DNA of 64,000 nt from Paucibacter sp. KCTC 42545 (lineage in GTDB: Bacteria > Pseudomonadota > Gammaproteobacteria > Burkholderiales > Burkholderiaceae_C): the NCBI RefSeq assembly GCF_001477625.1, contig NZ_CP013692.1, positions 1,116,001-1,180,000 on the forward strand, read 5' to 3'. Both the position numbers and the translations under genes were made by a program. Positions 43,551 through 55,304 of this stretch are shown piece by piece. The notes beneath the pieces were generated by a model. The model was not told the DNA's origin. It was given only the letters and a program-made list of their open reading frames with translations, and did not search any database. Numbering within the stretch: position 1 is the stretch's first letter; every line of letters starts with the position of its first letter.

Positions 43551-45206
43551 TCAGTTGTTGTCTTTGTCGCCGGTGTTGCTGGTGCTATCGGTCAAGGCGG
43601 CGGGCAAGCTGATCAGCACCCGCGTGCCGCCACCCTCGCGGGCCAGCAGATTGAGCCGGCCGCCATGGGCGCGCACGATGTCCTCGGCGATGGTCAGGCC
43701 CAGGCCCATGCCCTCGGGGCGCATGGCGCGTGCGCGCTCGGAGCGCCAGTAGCGTTCGCTGGCCAGAGGCAGTTCTTGTTCATCCATGCCGATGCCGGTG
43801 TCGCTGATGGTGACTTGCCACTCAGCGCCGCCTTGTGCGGGCTGAGTTTCGACGCTGATCTGCCCGCCCGCCGGGCTGTAGCGCAGGGCGTTGTCCAGCA
43901 CGATGGTGAAGAGCTGGGTCAGCTTGTCCAGGCTGCCGCGCAGCATCAATGGCTGCGGCGGCTCTGAGGGCATTGCGGTTTGCGCGTCGTTGAACCATTG
44001 CAGCTGATGGGCTTGCTGTGCCGCCGTGGCCTGCACCTGTTCCAGCGCGGCGCGCAAGGGCTCCGTCAGGTCGATCAGGCTCAGCTCCGGCTGCAGGCCG
44101 GCCTCGCTCTGCCGCGCCACCGCCATCAACTCACCAATGCGGGCGCCGAGCTGGCGGGCAATGCTGGCCACCCGCTCCAGCGCGTCGCGGTACAGCGATT
44201 CGGCGTGGCCGCTGCGGCGCAGCGTGATCTCGGCTTCACCCAGGATGGCGGTGGTGGGCGTGCGCAATTCGTGGCTGATATTGGCGAAGAACTGGCGGCG
44301 CGAGCGGTCAATGTCCAGCAGCTGCGCATTGGCCTGGTGCAGGTCGGCGGTGCGCTGGGCCACGGCAATTTCGAGCCGCTGCCGCTGAGTTTCCTCGTTA
44401 CGGCGGTGCAGCTGAATCTCTTCGGCCATGCGGTTGAAGCTCTGCCCCAGGCGGCCGAATTCATCGCGGCCGGTGGCGCCAATGCGATGCTCGAGCTGCC
44501 CGGCTTGCAGCGCCAGGGTGCCGTCCAACAAGGGCCGCATGCGGCGCCTGATGTCCCAGGCGAAGTAGCTGACAAAGCCGATCGACAGGATGATGGTGCT
44601 CAAGATGCTGTAGATCGCCACATTGCGTGAGCGCTGCAGCGCCACTTGGGCGGCGGCCTCGGCGGCGGTGCTGTGGGCTTGCTGCTGGGTGATGGCTTGC
44701 GCGATCAGGGCGCGCATGTCCTGGCCCTCCGAGATGTCGAAAACGCTGAGCATCTCGCTCCACACGCTGGCCCGCTCGGTGCTGGGGTTCGGGTGGGGGA
44801 TATGGGGCTGGGCCTGCTGGATCTGCGCCCGCAAGGCGCGGAAGTTGGTTTGCAGCGCGTCGAGCGGCTGGCGTGTCAGCGGCGCCTCGCCGGCCAGGCC
44901 GCTGGCATCGGCTTGCTCTTCGCGGTGCAGGCGTTCGAGCTCATTGAGCGCGGTTTGCATGCGCTGCAAATACTGGTCGCGCAGGGCCACCGGCGCCTGG
45001 TCGGTCAGCAGGTATTGGGCGAACCAGACCTTGAGCCGCTGCTTGTCCGCGGCCAGGGCGATGTATTGCACCAGCGCGTCTTTGGCGCGCAAGCTGCGGG
45101 AGCGCTCCAGCTCGGACTGGTTGACCAGCCACACCACCACCGCAAACTGGGTGGCCACCAAGGCCACCAGCACGCCCAACCACAGGCCCAGGCGTGCTTT
45201 GAGCAT
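43551..45206 (-). CDS. two-component sensor histidine kinase
   Basis: A 551-residue membrane kinase starting MLKARLGLWLGVLVALVA at 45206. Two membrane helices (about residues 6-28 and 197-217) enclose a helical periplasmic sensor region of about 165 residues rich in Gln and Leu. A HAMP domain follows (PLLDGTLALQAGQLEHRI), then a coiled coil, the H box FFANISHELRTP with the phosphorylated His at residue 312, and the ATP-binding domain with VLDNALRYSP, ISDTGIGMDE and GMGLGLTIAEDI. The partner regulator lies two genes downstream. It begins 13 bases after argH and may be read with it. Confidence 0.95.
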   Translation of the reverse strand: MLKARLGLWLGVLVALVATQFAVVVWLVNQSELERSRSLRAKDALVQYIALAADKQRLKVWFAQYLLTDQAPVALRDQYLQRMQTALNELERLHREEQADASGLAGEAPLTRQPLDALQTNFRALRAQIQQAQPHIPHPNPSTERASVWSEMLSVFDISEGQDMRALIAQAITQQQAHSTAAEAAAQVALQRSRNVAIYSILSTIILSIGFVSYFAWDIRRRMRPLLDGTLALQAGQLEHRIGATGRDEFGRLGQSFNRMAEEIQLHRRNEETQRQRLEIAVAQRTADLHQANAQLLDIDRSRRQFFANISHELRTPTTAILGEAEITLRRSGHAESLYRDALERVASIARQLGARIGELMAVARQSEAGLQPELSLIDLTEPLRAALEQVQATAAQQAHQLQWFNDAQTAMPSEPPQPLMLRGSLDKLTQLFTIVLDNALRYSPAGGQISVETQPAQGGAEWQVTISDTGIGMDEQELPLASERYWRSERARAMRPEGMGLGLTIAEDIVRAHGGRLNLLAREGGGTRVLISLPAALTDSTSNTGDKDNN

Positions 45207-45219
45207 GGTGTTTGGCCGG

Positions 45220-46659
<1,440 letters not shown>

Positions 46660-46745
46660 GGTGGCGGGCTGAAGGGGAGGGAAAAGGGCGCGGGCGGTGC
46701 TGACGCACAATCCCGGCAGGAAGCTCGCAATTCTAACGAGGCACG

Positions 46746-47861
46746 ATGTCTGATAAAAAAACCAAGCGCCCCGCTGAGGCGGAATCGGAGTGGCCCGACA
46801 GCACCAGCCTCACCAGCATCCTCGGTTTCCCCGCCACGACGAGCGTGAAGCCGGCGGACGAGGCGGCGGTGCTGCCCTTGTTCGACCCCGAGCGGGCCTT
46901 TGATGTCTGCCATGTCGGCCTGGTGCTGCGTGCCGTGTTGGCGGTGCAGGGCTTGCTGGCCCTGGGCTTGGCGCAGGCGGCCAGTGGTTTTGTGCAATGG
47001 GCCGGCTGGATGGCCAGCGCCTCGGTGGTGACCATGTCGGCGGTTTTGCTGTGGTTGCTGGTGGTGTGCGGGGCGCGGCGGGTGCTGGCGCATTTGCCCG
47101 AGCCCTGGCAATGGTTCAGTCTCAGCGCGTTGGGCGCCGTCAGCGCCTGGCTGGGTTGGGCTTTGTTGACCATTGCCAATCTGGAGCCCAGCAGCGGCTT
47201 TCGCCTGGCCAGCGTCGGGCTGGCGGGCGCCGCCATGGCGGCACTGCTGCTGACCTGGCTGAAACTGCGGGAACGTGCGCAGCGCCCGGCCGCGGCCCTG
47301 GCGCAGCTGGTGGAGCTGCAATCGCGCATTCGCCCGCACTTTTTGTTCAACACCCTCAACAGCGCCATCACCCTGGTGCGCCATGACCCCAGCAAGGCCG
47401 AGGACCTGCTGGAGGACTTGAGCGAGCTATTTCGCGTGGCGCTGGCCGATGCCACTACGGCGGTGAGCCTGGATGAAGAAATCGAGCTGGCGCGGCGCTA
47501 TCTGCACATCGAGCAGACCCGCTTTGGCGAGCGCCTGCGCATCAGCTGGCAACTCGATCCGCAAGCGCGTGGTGCCCGCGTGCCGCCTTTGCTCTTGCAG
47601 CCCTTGGTTGAGAATGCGGTGCGCCACGGCGTGGAGCCCAATGAGCAGGGCGGTGATGTGACGGTGCAGACCCTGCGGCGCGGCAGCGAGGTGGAGATCC
47701 GCGTCAGCAACACCGTGGGCTTGCCCGCGCGGACGCAAGGCCACGGCATGGCGCTGCGCAATGTGCGCCAGCGCCTGCGCTTGATGCATGATGTGTCGGC
47801 CCGGTTTGAGTTGTCGTCCGAGCCCGGCCGCTTCACGGTGCGCATCGTGCTGCCGAGCTGA
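46746..47861 (+). CDS. LytS/AlgZ-type sensor histidine kinase
   Basis: A 371-residue atypical kinase of the His_kinase family found with LytTR regulators. After a charged N-terminus of about 60 residues come four membrane helices (about residues 60-170). The phospho-accepting His is in [19 protein letters not shown]; the ATP-binding part shows [19 protein letters not shown] and [12 protein letters not shown]. It resembles AlgZ/FimS, partner of AlgR. The LytTR regulator gene follows after 65 bases. The signal is unknown. Confidence 0.93.
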   Translation: MSDKKTKRPAEAESEWPDSTSLTSILGFPATTSVKPADEAAVLPLFDPERAFDVCHVGLVLRAVLAVQGLLALGLAQAASGFVQWAGWMASASVVTMSAVLLWLLVVCGARRVLAHLPEPWQWFSLSALGAVSAWLGWALLTIANLEPSSGFRLASVGLAGAAMAALLLTWLKLRERAQRPAAALAQLVELQSRIRPHFLFNTLNSAITLVRHDPSKAEDLLEDLSELFRVALADATTAVSLDEEIELARRYLHIEQTRFGERLRISWQLDPQARGARVPPLLLQPLVENAVRHGVEPNEQGGDVTVQTLRRGSEVEIRVSNTVGLPARTQGHGMALRNVRQRLRLMHDVSARFELSSEPGRFTVRIVLPS

Positions 47862-47926
47862 AAATAGGGCTCGCGACGCTTGCCACCCAATCTCTTTTTC
47901 TGCACGCTTTTGTAATCTTTTTCGCA

Positions 47927-48772
47927 ATGACTGCTGCCACTGCAAACCTGTCCGTCTTGCTGGTTGACGATGAGCCCCTGGCCCGCTTGCGCCTGCGCAG
48001 CTTGCTGGAGGCTTGCACCGAGCCACGCGCCCAGGTGGTGGCCGAGGCGGGCACGGCCTCGCAAGCGCAGTCCTGGCTGCGTGATCATGCGTGCGACCTG
48101 ATCTTGCTGGACATCCAAATGCCCGGCGCTGACGGCCTGCAGCTGGCCGAAGCCCTGGCCGCCCATCCGGCGCAGCCGGCCGTGGTCTTCGTGACCGCGC
48201 ATGCCGAACATGCCCTGCGCGGCTTCGAACTGGATGCGATGGACTATCTGACCAAGCCGGTTCGCCGTGAACGCCTGCAGGCCGCGCTGCAACGGGTCGC
48301 CCAGCGCTTGGAGGAGCGCGCGGCGGCGCACAGCCAGCGCGGTGATTTGGACGAGTTGGAGCCGGCCGAGTTCATCACCATCACCTTGCGCGGCCGCCTG
48401 ATCCGCGTGCCGCTGGCCGAGGTGTTGTACTTCAAGGCCGACCTCAAATACCTGACCCTGCGCACCGCCACGCAGAGCTATGTGATGGACGGCAGCTTGT
48501 CTGAGCTGGAGTCTCGCTTCGGCGGCCCGGAAGGGCGCTTTTTGCGGGTGCATCGCAATGCCTTGGTGGCAAAGTCGGCCGTGCGCGAGTTGCTGCGCGG
48601 CGGCCCGCAGCCTACCGCCGATTCGCCGTTGGACAAAGATTCGGCCGAGGCCGCTGAAGCCAGCGAAGGATGGGCCTTGCGGGTGGCGACGGTGAACGAG
48701 TGGCTGAGCGTGTCGCGCCGCCAAGTGGCAGCCGTGCGTGAAGCACTGGCCAGCCGGCAGGGCGGTGATTGA
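47927..48772 (+). CDS. LytTR-family response regulator (AlgR-like)
   Basis: A 281-residue regulator. The receiver begins SVLLVDDEPLARLRLRSLL, with phospho-accepting Asp 62 in LILLDIQMPGADG and the conserved Lys in AMDYLTKPVRRERL. The LytTR DNA-binding domain runs from about residue 150 (ITLRGRLIRVPLAEVLYFKADLKY, key part VPLAEVLYFKAD) to the HRNALVAKSAV block. An insertion rich in Asp, Glu and Ala near residues 228-245 lengthens it compared with AlgR. In many relatives hemC follows; here an ABC transporter, yjfB and ppc lie between. Confidence 0.93.
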   Translation: MTAATANLSVLLVDDEPLARLRLRSLLEACTEPRAQVVAEAGTASQAQSWLRDHACDLILLDIQMPGADGLQLAEALAAHPAQPAVVFVTAHAEHALRGFELDAMDYLTKPVRRERLQAALQRVAQRLEERAAAHSQRGDLDELEPAEFITITLRGRLIRVPLAEVLYFKADLKYLTLRTATQSYVMDGSLSELESRFGGPEGRFLRVHRNALVAKSAVRELLRGGPQPTADSPLDKDSAEAAEASEGWALRVATVNEWLSVSRRQVAAVREALASRQGGD

Positions 48773-48974
48773 TCGAGCACGCGTGCGTCCGTGGGTGCCG
48801 TTGTGGGCGAATAGCCCAGGGCAGAGGTCGCTGAACAGTCATCCGAGGAATCGGCGGCGCGTGCTGCCGCCCGGGGCAACAGTTCTTCACATTGCGCCGT
48901 TACCATCCGGCACCTGAAATTTCTCCCCTGCCGCAGCCATTGTTGCGCCGCGCATGCCTCCTGATCGGGCCGCC

Positions 48975-50702
48975 ATGATTGACAAGCGTTTTTTCCCCCG
49001 CCAGGTGGTGGAGGCCAGCGGCAACCGCTGGGACTGGGCCTTGCTGCCCTTGGTGCTGGCCCTGCTGAGTTTGCTGGCGCTGGCGGGCTCGCAGATGGCC
49101 CAGCCTTTTCAAGTGGGCGAGGCCCTGCCGATCAGCCTCGATCCCGCTTACCTGCCTTATTACTTGCTGCGCACCACATTGCGCATGTTCCTGGCGCTGG
49201 CCGCCTCGGTGGTGTTTGCCTGCGTGTTCGCGGCGCTGGCGGCCAAGTACCGGGCGGCAGAAAAAGTGCTGGTGCCCATGCTGGACATCCTGCAGTCGAT
49301 TCCCATCCTGGGCTTTTTGTCCATCACCGTGACCGGCTTCATCGCCCTGTTTCCGGGCAGCTTGCTGGGCGTGGAGTGCGCGGCCATCTTCGCCATCTTC
49401 ACCTCGCAGGCCTGGAATATGGCCTTCAGCCTGTACCAAAGCATGCGCACCGTGCCGGCCGAGTTGCAGGAGGCGGCGCGCATCTTTCAGCTCTCCGGCT
49501 GGCAGCGCTTTTGGCGCCTGGAGCTGCCTTTTGCCATGCCGGGCTTGCTGTGGAACATGATGATGAGCATGTCCGGCGGCTGGTTCTTCGTCGTGGCCTC
49601 CGAAGCCATCTCGGTGGCCAATCAAGACATCAAGTTGCCGGGCGTGGGCTCCTACATCGCCATGGCCATCGCGGCCAGCGATTTGCAGGCGATTGGCTAT
49701 GCCATCCTGGCCATGTTGATCGGCATTCTCTTGTACGACCAATTGTTTTTCCGCCCGCTGCTGGCCTGGGCCGACAAGTTCCGCTTTGAGGAATCGGGCA
49801 ATGAGAACGCGCCCACCTCTTGGCTGCTGACTTGGCTACGCCGCACCGACTTGATTCAACGCATCGGCCTGATCCCTGCGCGCTGGCTGGGGGCGAGTTT
49901 TCGCCTCACGCGCCGGCGCTTTGATGGCAGCTCCATCCGCGCCCGCGTCAAACCGGTCAATCCCTTGTGGGAGCGTGGCTGGGATGCATTGCTGGCGGCG
50001 CTGGTGCTGTTTGCGGTGTGGCGGCTGGGCATCTTCATCCACAGCGAGGTGGGTTGGCAGGAGGTGGGCCATGTCTTCAAGCTGGGCCTCTACACCCTGA
50101 GCCGGGTGCTGGTGCTGATTGCAGTGGCCTCGCTGATCTGGGTGCCCATCGGCGTGTGGATCGGCCTGAACCCGCGCATTGCCGGGCGGGTGCAGGCCTT
50201 GGCGCAGTTTCTGGCGGCCTTCCCCTCGAACTTGGTCTTCCCGGTGGCGGTGATTCTGATCGTCAAGTGGCAGCTCAATCCCGACATCTGGCTCTCGCCC
50301 CTGATCATTCTGGGCACGCAGTGGTATTTGCTTTTCAATGTGGTGGCGGGGGCGTCGACGATTCCTTCCGAGCTGCGCTATGCGGCTAAGAATCTGGGCC
50401 TCAAGGGCTGGTTGCTGTGGCGGCGCTATTTGCTGCCGGCCGTTTTCCCGAGCTTTGTCACCGGCGCCATCACGGCCAGCGGCGGTTCCTGGAACGCCAG
50501 CATCGTGGCCGAGTATGTGAGCTGGGGCGACACCAATTTGCAGGCCCAGGGCTTGGGCAGCTATATCCAGCACATGACGGCGATCGGCGACTTCCCTCGC
50601 ATCGCCCTGGGCATTGGCGTGATGTGCGTGTTCGTAATGGCCTTGAACCACTGGGTCTGGCGGCGCCTGTATCGCCTGGCCGAAGCCCGTATGCATTTTT
50701 GA
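48975..50702 (+). CDS. ABC transporter fused double permease
   Basis: A 575-residue inner-membrane protein with two BPD_transp_1 (MetI-like) modules in one chain, about twelve helices. The coupling EAA loops are seen twice: ELQEAARIFQLSGWQRFWRLELPFAMPGLL and ELRYAAKNLGLKGWLLWRRYLLPAVFPSF, each shown here as ELQEAARIFQLSGWQ and ELRYAAKNLGLKGWL. This is the nitrate/sulfonate/taurine/bicarbonate-like class. The start is uncertain: ATG at 48954 is an alternative. The ATPase gene follows 14 bases later. No substrate-binding protein is adjacent, so the substrate is open. Confidence 0.9.
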   Translation: MIDKRFFPRQVVEASGNRWDWALLPLVLALLSLLALAGSQMAQPFQVGEALPISLDPAYLPYYLLRTTLRMFLALAASVVFACVFAALAAKYRAAEKVLVPMLDILQSIPILGFLSITVTGFIALFPGSLLGVECAAIFAIFTSQAWNMAFSLYQSMRTVPAELQEAARIFQLSGWQRFWRLELPFAMPGLLWNMMMSMSGGWFFVVASEAISVANQDIKLPGVGSYIAMAIAASDLQAIGYAILAMLIGILLYDQLFFRPLLAWADKFRFEESGNENAPTSWLLTWLRRTDLIQRIGLIPARWLGASFRLTRRRFDGSSIRARVKPVNPLWERGWDALLAALVLFAVWRLGIFIHSEVGWQEVGHVFKLGLYTLSRVLVLIAVASLIWVPIGVWIGLNPRIAGRVQALAQFLAAFPSNLVFPVAVILIVKWQLNPDIWLSPLIILGTQWYLLFNVVAGASTIPSELRYAAKNLGLKGWLLWRRYLLPAVFPSFVTGAITASGGSWNASIVAEYVSWGDTNLQAQGLGSYIQHMTAIGDFPRIALGIGVMCVFVMALNHWVWRRLYRLAEARMHF

Positions 50703-50716
50703 GAGCGATGTGATTG

Positions 50717-52015
50717 ATGAGTACCCTGATTGAACTGAAGAACGTCGCCAAGAGCTTCAAGTCCTCGGACGGCAGCCAGCGCTCGGTGCTTGAAGGCGTG
50801 GACTTCCGGCTGGAAAAGGGCGAGATCGTGGCTTTGCTGGGCCAGTCCGGCTCGGGCAAATCAACGCTGCTGCGCATCATGGCGGGCCTGATCGCGGCCG
50901 ACGGCGGCGATGTGCGCTACCAGGGTCAGCCCATCTTTGGCCCGGTGGCGGGGGTGGCGATGGTGTTTCAGTCCTTCGCGCTTTTTCCCTGGCTGACGGT
51001 GCAGCAAAACGTCGAGCTTGGCCTGGAGGCGCGTGGCATCAGCCCGGCCGAGCGGGCCAAGCGCGCCGATGCGGCCATCGAGATGATTGGCCTGGCCGGC
51101 TTTGAGGGCGCTTTGCCGCGCGAGTTGTCGGGCGGCATGCGCCAGCGCGTTGGCCTGGCCCGCGCTCTGGTGATGGAGCCAGCCGTGCTGCTGATGGACG
51201 AGGCCTTTTCGGCCCTGGACGTGCTGACCGGCGAGCGCCTGCGCAATGAAATTCTGGAGCTCTGGGTGGGCGGCGAGATGCCCACGCAAGCCATGCTGGT
51301 GGTGTCCCACAACATCGAAGAGGCGGTGATGATGGCCGACCGGGTGCTGATTTTTTCCAGCAACCCGGGCCGGGTGCGCGCCGAGTTGCCGATTCGCCTG
51401 CCGCATCCGCGGGATGCCGATAGCGCCGAGGTGCGCGACTTGATCGACGAGGTCTACGGCCTGATGACGGCCGGCGCCGCGCCCACCGACTTGGGTCATG
51501 CCCATGCGCAGCGCCCGCATTTGTCCGACCGCTTGCCCGAGGCCGATGTGGGCCGCATGGAAAGCCTGCTGGAGTTGTTGTCCGAGGACAGCTTCAAGGG
51601 CCGCGCCGACCTGCCGCAACTGGCCGAGGAAAGCGAGCTCACCGACGACGAGTTGCTGCCGCTCACCGATGCCTTGCATCGCCTGGGCCTGGCCACGCTG
51701 GAGCATGGCGACATCCTCATCACGCCCCTGGGGCAGCGCTATGTGGCCGGCGAGCACGAGTTCCGCCGCGAAATCTTTGGCCAACAATTGCTGGCCCATG
51801 TGCCCCTGGCCGCCTTCATCCGCCACAGCCTGGAGCAAGAAGACGACGGCGAATTGCGCGAAGAACCCTTCCTCAAACTTTTGCAGGAAAGCATGGACGC
51901 GCAGGAAGCCGAGCGCGTGCTCAAGGTGGCGATTGAATGGGCGCGCTACGGCGAGGTGTTCGAGTACAACTACCACACCGGCATGATTCACTTGCCGGAG
52001 TCGGGTGAGGACTGA
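50717..52015 (+). CDS. ABC transporter ATPase with AAA-associated C-terminal domain
   Basis: A 432-residue ATPase, about 170 residues longer than usual. Walker A is GQSGSGKST at residues 42-50, the signature is ELSGGMRQRVGLARAL, Walker B is AVLLMDEAFSALD and the switch His is in VVSHNIEEAV. The first 255 residues are a SsuB/TauB-like ATPase. The rest (LLELLSEDSFKGRADLPQLAEES, LTDALHRLGLATLEHGDI, and the end YNYHTGMIHLPE) is the AAA-associated domain known from some nitrate/sulfonate-type importers, likely regulatory. It partners the double permease upstream. A TTG three bases before the ATG is also in frame. Confidence 0.92.
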   Translation: MSTLIELKNVAKSFKSSDGSQRSVLEGVDFRLEKGEIVALLGQSGSGKSTLLRIMAGLIAADGGDVRYQGQPIFGPVAGVAMVFQSFALFPWLTVQQNVELGLEARGISPAERAKRADAAIEMIGLAGFEGALPRELSGGMRQRVGLARALVMEPAVLLMDEAFSALDVLTGERLRNEILELWVGGEMPTQAMLVVSHNIEEAVMMADRVLIFSSNPGRVRAELPIRLPHPRDADSAEVRDLIDEVYGLMTAGAAPTDLGHAHAQRPHLSDRLPEADVGRMESLLELLSEDSFKGRADLPQLAEESELTDDELLPLTDALHRLGLATLEHGDILITPLGQRYVAGEHEFRREIFGQQLLAHVPLAAFIRHSLEQEDDGELREEPFLKLLQESMDAQEAERVLKVAIEWARYGEVFEYNYHTGMIHLPESGED

Positions 52016-52034
52016 CTGATTGATTGCTTGAGTG

Positions 52035-52050
52035 CCGGCCAGCGGGCCGG
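52035..52050 (+). terminator. hairpin between the ABC ATPase and yjfB genes
   Basis: CCGGCC (52035-52040) and GGCCGG (52045-52050) around AGCG, between converging genes. It could end both transcripts, although T runs are missing. Confidence 0.45.
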
Positions 52051-52063
52051 TTGAGCTTGTCGT

Positions 52064-52267
52064 CTAGGCGTAGACGTTCAGCCGCGTGCCCAAGCTGCCT
52101 GAACTGGCCAGGGCAGGCGCGGGCGGCACCGAGTTGAGCAACTCCAGCGCGCCCTGGCTTTGAATGTCCATGGCCTTGCGCAAGACCATCAGCTGGGCGG
52201 CGGCCTGCACCGTGCCGGCGCTTGAGTTGCCGGCATTGTTGACGAGGGCGGTGTTGCTGAGGTCCAT
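52064..52267 (-). CDS. YjfB family putative motility protein
   Basis: A 67-residue protein starting MDLSNTALVNNAGN at 52267 with GGGAGC at 7-base spacing. The pattern of a short N-terminus, AAAQLMVLRKAMDIQSQGALELLNSVP and a C-terminus with a polar end is that of the YjfB/putative motility family (PF14070), found in flagellated bacteria. The exact role is unknown. It lies 49 bases behind ppc on the same strand and may share its transcript. Confidence 0.82.
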   Translation of the reverse strand: MDLSNTALVNNAGNSSAGTVQAAAQLMVLRKAMDIQSQGALELLNSVPPAPALASSGSLGTRLNVYA

Positions 52268-52316
52268 GCTGATTGCTCCCAGTGAACCCCTGCTATCGAC
52301 CGCCCGGGCCAAAAAC

Positions 52317-55163
52317 TTAGCCCGTATTGCGCAGGCCCGCCGCAATCCCGTTGATCGACAAATGAATACCGCGCTGCACCCGCTCCAGGCTGGGGTCCTG
52401 GGCGCGGGTGTCGGCCGGAGCGGCGCGGTAGCGGCGCAGCAGCTCGACCTGCAAATGGTTCAGCGGGTCGATATAGGGGAAGCGGTGCTCGATGGAACGC
52501 GCCAGCGCCGGGTTGCCGGACAAGCGCTTGGCCTCGCCGGTGATCAAGGCCAGGGCCTGGCCGGTGCGGTCGAACTCGGTCTGAATCGCCGCGGCAATCT
52601 TCTTGCCCAGGCGTTTGTCCACCACCAGGTCGACATAGCGCTGGGCAATACCCAGATCGGTCTTGGCCAGCACCATGTCCAGATTGGACAAAAGGGTGCG
52701 GAAGAAGGGCCACTGCTTGTCCATGCGCTTGAGCAGGGCCAGGTTTTGTTTGTGCTGATCGCTGCCGGGCTCGCCCAGAAAGTTCAGCACCGCCGAGCCA
52801 AAACCGCACCAGCCCGGCAGCGCCACCCGTGACTGGCCCCAGCTGAAACCCCAGGGAATGGCGCGCAAATCCTCAATCGCCTGCGTGGGTTTGCGCGAGG
52901 CCGGGCGTGAGCCGATGTTCAGCTCGGCAATCTCGCGGATCGGCGTGGCGGAGAAGAAGTACTCGGCAAAACCAGGCGTCTCGTAGACCAAGCCCCGGAA
53001 GGCGCTGTAGCTGAGGTCAGACAGCGCTTGCGCCGCCGCCAAAAAGCTCTTGGGCGCGCTCTTGGTCGGATGCAGCAAGGTGGCTTCCAGGGTGGCGGCC
53101 ACCAGGGTTTCCAGATTGCGGCGGCCGATCTCGGGGTTGGCGTACTTGGAGGCGATCACCTCGCCCTGCTCGGTCAAACGGATCTGGCCGTTCACGGTGC
53201 CGGGAGGCTGGGCCAGGATGGCCTGGTAGCTTGGGCCGCCGCCCCGACCGACGGTGCCGCCGCGGCCGTGGAAGAGGCGCAGGGTGATGCCGTGCTGGGC
53301 GCGCAAGTCGTCGAACAACTCCACCAGCGCGATCTCGGCGCGGTACAGCTCCCAGCTGCTGGTGAACATGCCGCCGTCTTTGTTGGAGTCGGAGTAGCCC
53401 AGCATGATGTCTTGCTCGGCGCCGCCGCGCTTGATCAGCGCTGCGATGCCGGGCAAGGCGTAGAACTCGGCCATGATTTGCGGCGCCAGGCGCAGGTCGC
53501 CAATGGTCTCGAACAGGGGCGAGACGATCAGGTCGCAGATGGCGCCCTCGGGCTCATCCAAGGTGCCGCGCAGCAGGCCCACTTCCTTCATCAACAGCAG
53601 CACTTCCAGCAGGTCGCTGACCGATTCGGTGTGGGAGATGATGTAGTGGCGCAGCGACTCGCGGCCAAAGCGTTGCAGCGACTCCGCCGCGGCTTCGAAG
53701 ATGTCCAGCTCGCCCAGCGTCTTCTCGCTGTAGGCGGCGCCATGCACGCGCAAGGGGCGGGCGTCTTGCAGCAGGCGGATCAGCAAATCGCGGCGCTGCA
53801 ACTCGTCCAGCGCGCTGTAGTCCGCTTGCAGGCGGGCGACTTGCAGCAGCTCGGCCAGCACGGCTTCGTGCTGATCGGAGCTTTGGCGCAGGTCCAGCGT
53901 GGCGAGGTGGAAGCCGAACACGCGCACGGCGCGCATCAGCGGCGCCAAGCGAGGCGCGATCAAGGCTTGCGCATGGTGCTGGCGCAGCGAGCTTTCGATG
54001 ATGCGCAGATCGGCCAGCAGCTCCTCGGGGCCGGTGTAGGGCGCTTGCGGTGCAACGGCGTGGCGCAAGGCCTCGGTGCCGGTGAGCTGGGTCAGGCTGG
54101 CGGCCAGGCGCGCATACATGCCGGTCAGGGCGCGGCGGTAGGGCTCGTCCATGCGGTGTTCGTTGCGGTCCGGGCTACGTTCGGCCAGGGCCTGCATCTC
54201 GGGCGTGACCTGGGCCAGGCGGTAGGAGATCGACAGCTCCGCGCCCAGCTCATGCAGCTCGGTCAGATAGTGGCGCAGCGCCACTTCCGACTGGCGGCTC
54301 AGCGCATGGCGCAGGGTCTGGGCGGTGACATTGGGGTTGCCGTCGCGGTCGCCACCAATCCAGTGGCCCATGCGCAAAAAGCTCGCCAAGTCATGGCCGG
54401 GAAGGGCTTCTTCCAGCTCGGCGTAGAGCTTGGGGATCTGGCGCAGGAAGGTGGCCTGGTAGTAGGACAGGGCGTTTTCGATCTCGTCGGCCACCGTCAG
54501 CTTGCTGTAGCGCAGCATGCGGGTCTGCCACAGCTGAGTGACGCGGGCGCGGATCAGCGCCTCGTTGGCGGCCAGCTCGCGCTCGGTGTGCAGGCTGTCG
54601 CGCTGCTCCACCAGCTGGGCCACGGCGCGCTCGGCGTCCAGAATGCTCTTGCGCTGCACCTCGGTGGGGTGGGCCGTCAGCACCGGCGAGATAAAGCCGT
54701 GTTGCAAGGTCTTGGCGATTTCGGCCGGGCGCACGCCGGCTTCATGCAAGCGCTCCAGCGCGAAAGCCAGCGAGCCCGCTTGCAGGCTGCCGGCCCGCTC
54801 ATGCACCTCGCGGCGGCGCACATGGTGGCGGTCTTCGGCGATATTGGCCAGATGCGAGAAATAGCTGAAGGCGCGAATCACGCTGACGGTTTGCTCGCCG
54901 CTCAAGCTCTTGAGCAATTTGTCAAAGCTCTTGCCCGCTTGGGCATCGTGCTTGAGGCGAAAGGCGACCGAGAGCTGGCGCACTTTTTCGACCAGCTCAT
55001 AGGCCTCGCGACCCTCTTGTTCGCGAATCACCTCGCCAAGAATGCGGCCCAGCAGACGGATGTCATCGGTCAGCGGTTGGTTTTTATCGACCGCGCTGCG
55101 TTGCTGCGCCTTCTTGGCGGGCAGGGAAGCTGGTTTGGCGGGCTGGCTGGACTTGGAACGCAT
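52317..55163 (-). CDS. ppc: phosphoenolpyruvate carboxylase
   Basis: Carboxylates phosphoenolpyruvate with bicarbonate to oxaloacetate, feeding the citric acid cycle. The ATG at 55163 gives 948 residues; an in-frame start at 55208 would add 15. The first 25 residues are Lys/Ser/Pro-rich. Catalytic signatures are present: [15 protein letters not shown] with the active His, [38 protein letters not shown], and the C-terminal RNTG. It is divergent from hemC; GTAAC-GAA-GTTAC (55226-55238) in between is a possible operator. Confidence 0.97.
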   Translation of the reverse strand: MRSKSSQPAKPASLPAKKAQQRSAVDKNQPLTDDIRLLGRILGEVIREQEGREAYELVEKVRQLSVAFRLKHDAQAGKSFDKLLKSLSGEQTVSVIRAFSYFSHLANIAEDRHHVRRREVHERAGSLQAGSLAFALERLHEAGVRPAEIAKTLQHGFISPVLTAHPTEVQRKSILDAERAVAQLVEQRDSLHTERELAANEALIRARVTQLWQTRMLRYSKLTVADEIENALSYYQATFLRQIPKLYAELEEALPGHDLASFLRMGHWIGGDRDGNPNVTAQTLRHALSRQSEVALRHYLTELHELGAELSISYRLAQVTPEMQALAERSPDRNEHRMDEPYRRALTGMYARLAASLTQLTGTEALRHAVAPQAPYTGPEELLADLRIIESSLRQHHAQALIAPRLAPLMRAVRVFGFHLATLDLRQSSDQHEAVLAELLQVARLQADYSALDELQRRDLLIRLLQDARPLRVHGAAYSEKTLGELDIFEAAAESLQRFGRESLRHYIISHTESVSDLLEVLLLMKEVGLLRGTLDEPEGAICDLIVSPLFETIGDLRLAPQIMAEFYALPGIAALIKRGGAEQDIMLGYSDSNKDGGMFTSSWELYRAEIALVELFDDLRAQHGITLRLFHGRGGTVGRGGGPSYQAILAQPPGTVNGQIRLTEQGEVIASKYANPEIGRRNLETLVAATLEATLLHPTKSAPKSFLAAAQALSDLSYSAFRGLVYETPGFAEYFFSATPIREIAELNIGSRPASRKPTQAIEDLRAIPWGFSWGQSRVALPGWCGFGSAVLNFLGEPGSDQHKQNLALLKRMDKQWPFFRTLLSNLDMVLAKTDLGIAQRYVDLVVDKRLGKKIAAAIQTEFDRTGQALALITGEAKRLSGNPALARSIEHRFPYIDPLNHLQVELLRRYRAAPADTRAQDPSLERVQRGIHLSINGIAAGLRNTG

Positions 55164-55225
55164 GGCGAGGCTCGAGGTTGGGGACCGGAGATACCTGGCG
55201 GGCGCCAATGGGCGCTCGCCGCGAT

Positions 55226-55238
55226 GTAACGAAGTTAC
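55226..55238. promoter_or_regulatory. 13-base interrupted palindrome between ppc and hemC
   Basis: GTAAC, GAA, GTTAC form a perfect inverted repeat of five-base arms in the 141-base divergent gap, 62 bases from the ppc start and 66 from the hemC start. A regulator site is possible; the evidence is symmetry and position only. Confidence 0.3.
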
Positions 55239-55304
55239 TTGTTTCTGACTTTATCAGTTTCTTCGGCGCTGCGATGCGGGCGCGGCCTGTTTGATAATCC
55301 GGTC

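Noticed and set aside
53028..55229. A 733-codon open frame antisense to ppc.
   Set aside because: Low-complexity Gly/Gln/Leu composition typical of shadows, no motifs, and ppc on the other strand has all catalytic signatures.
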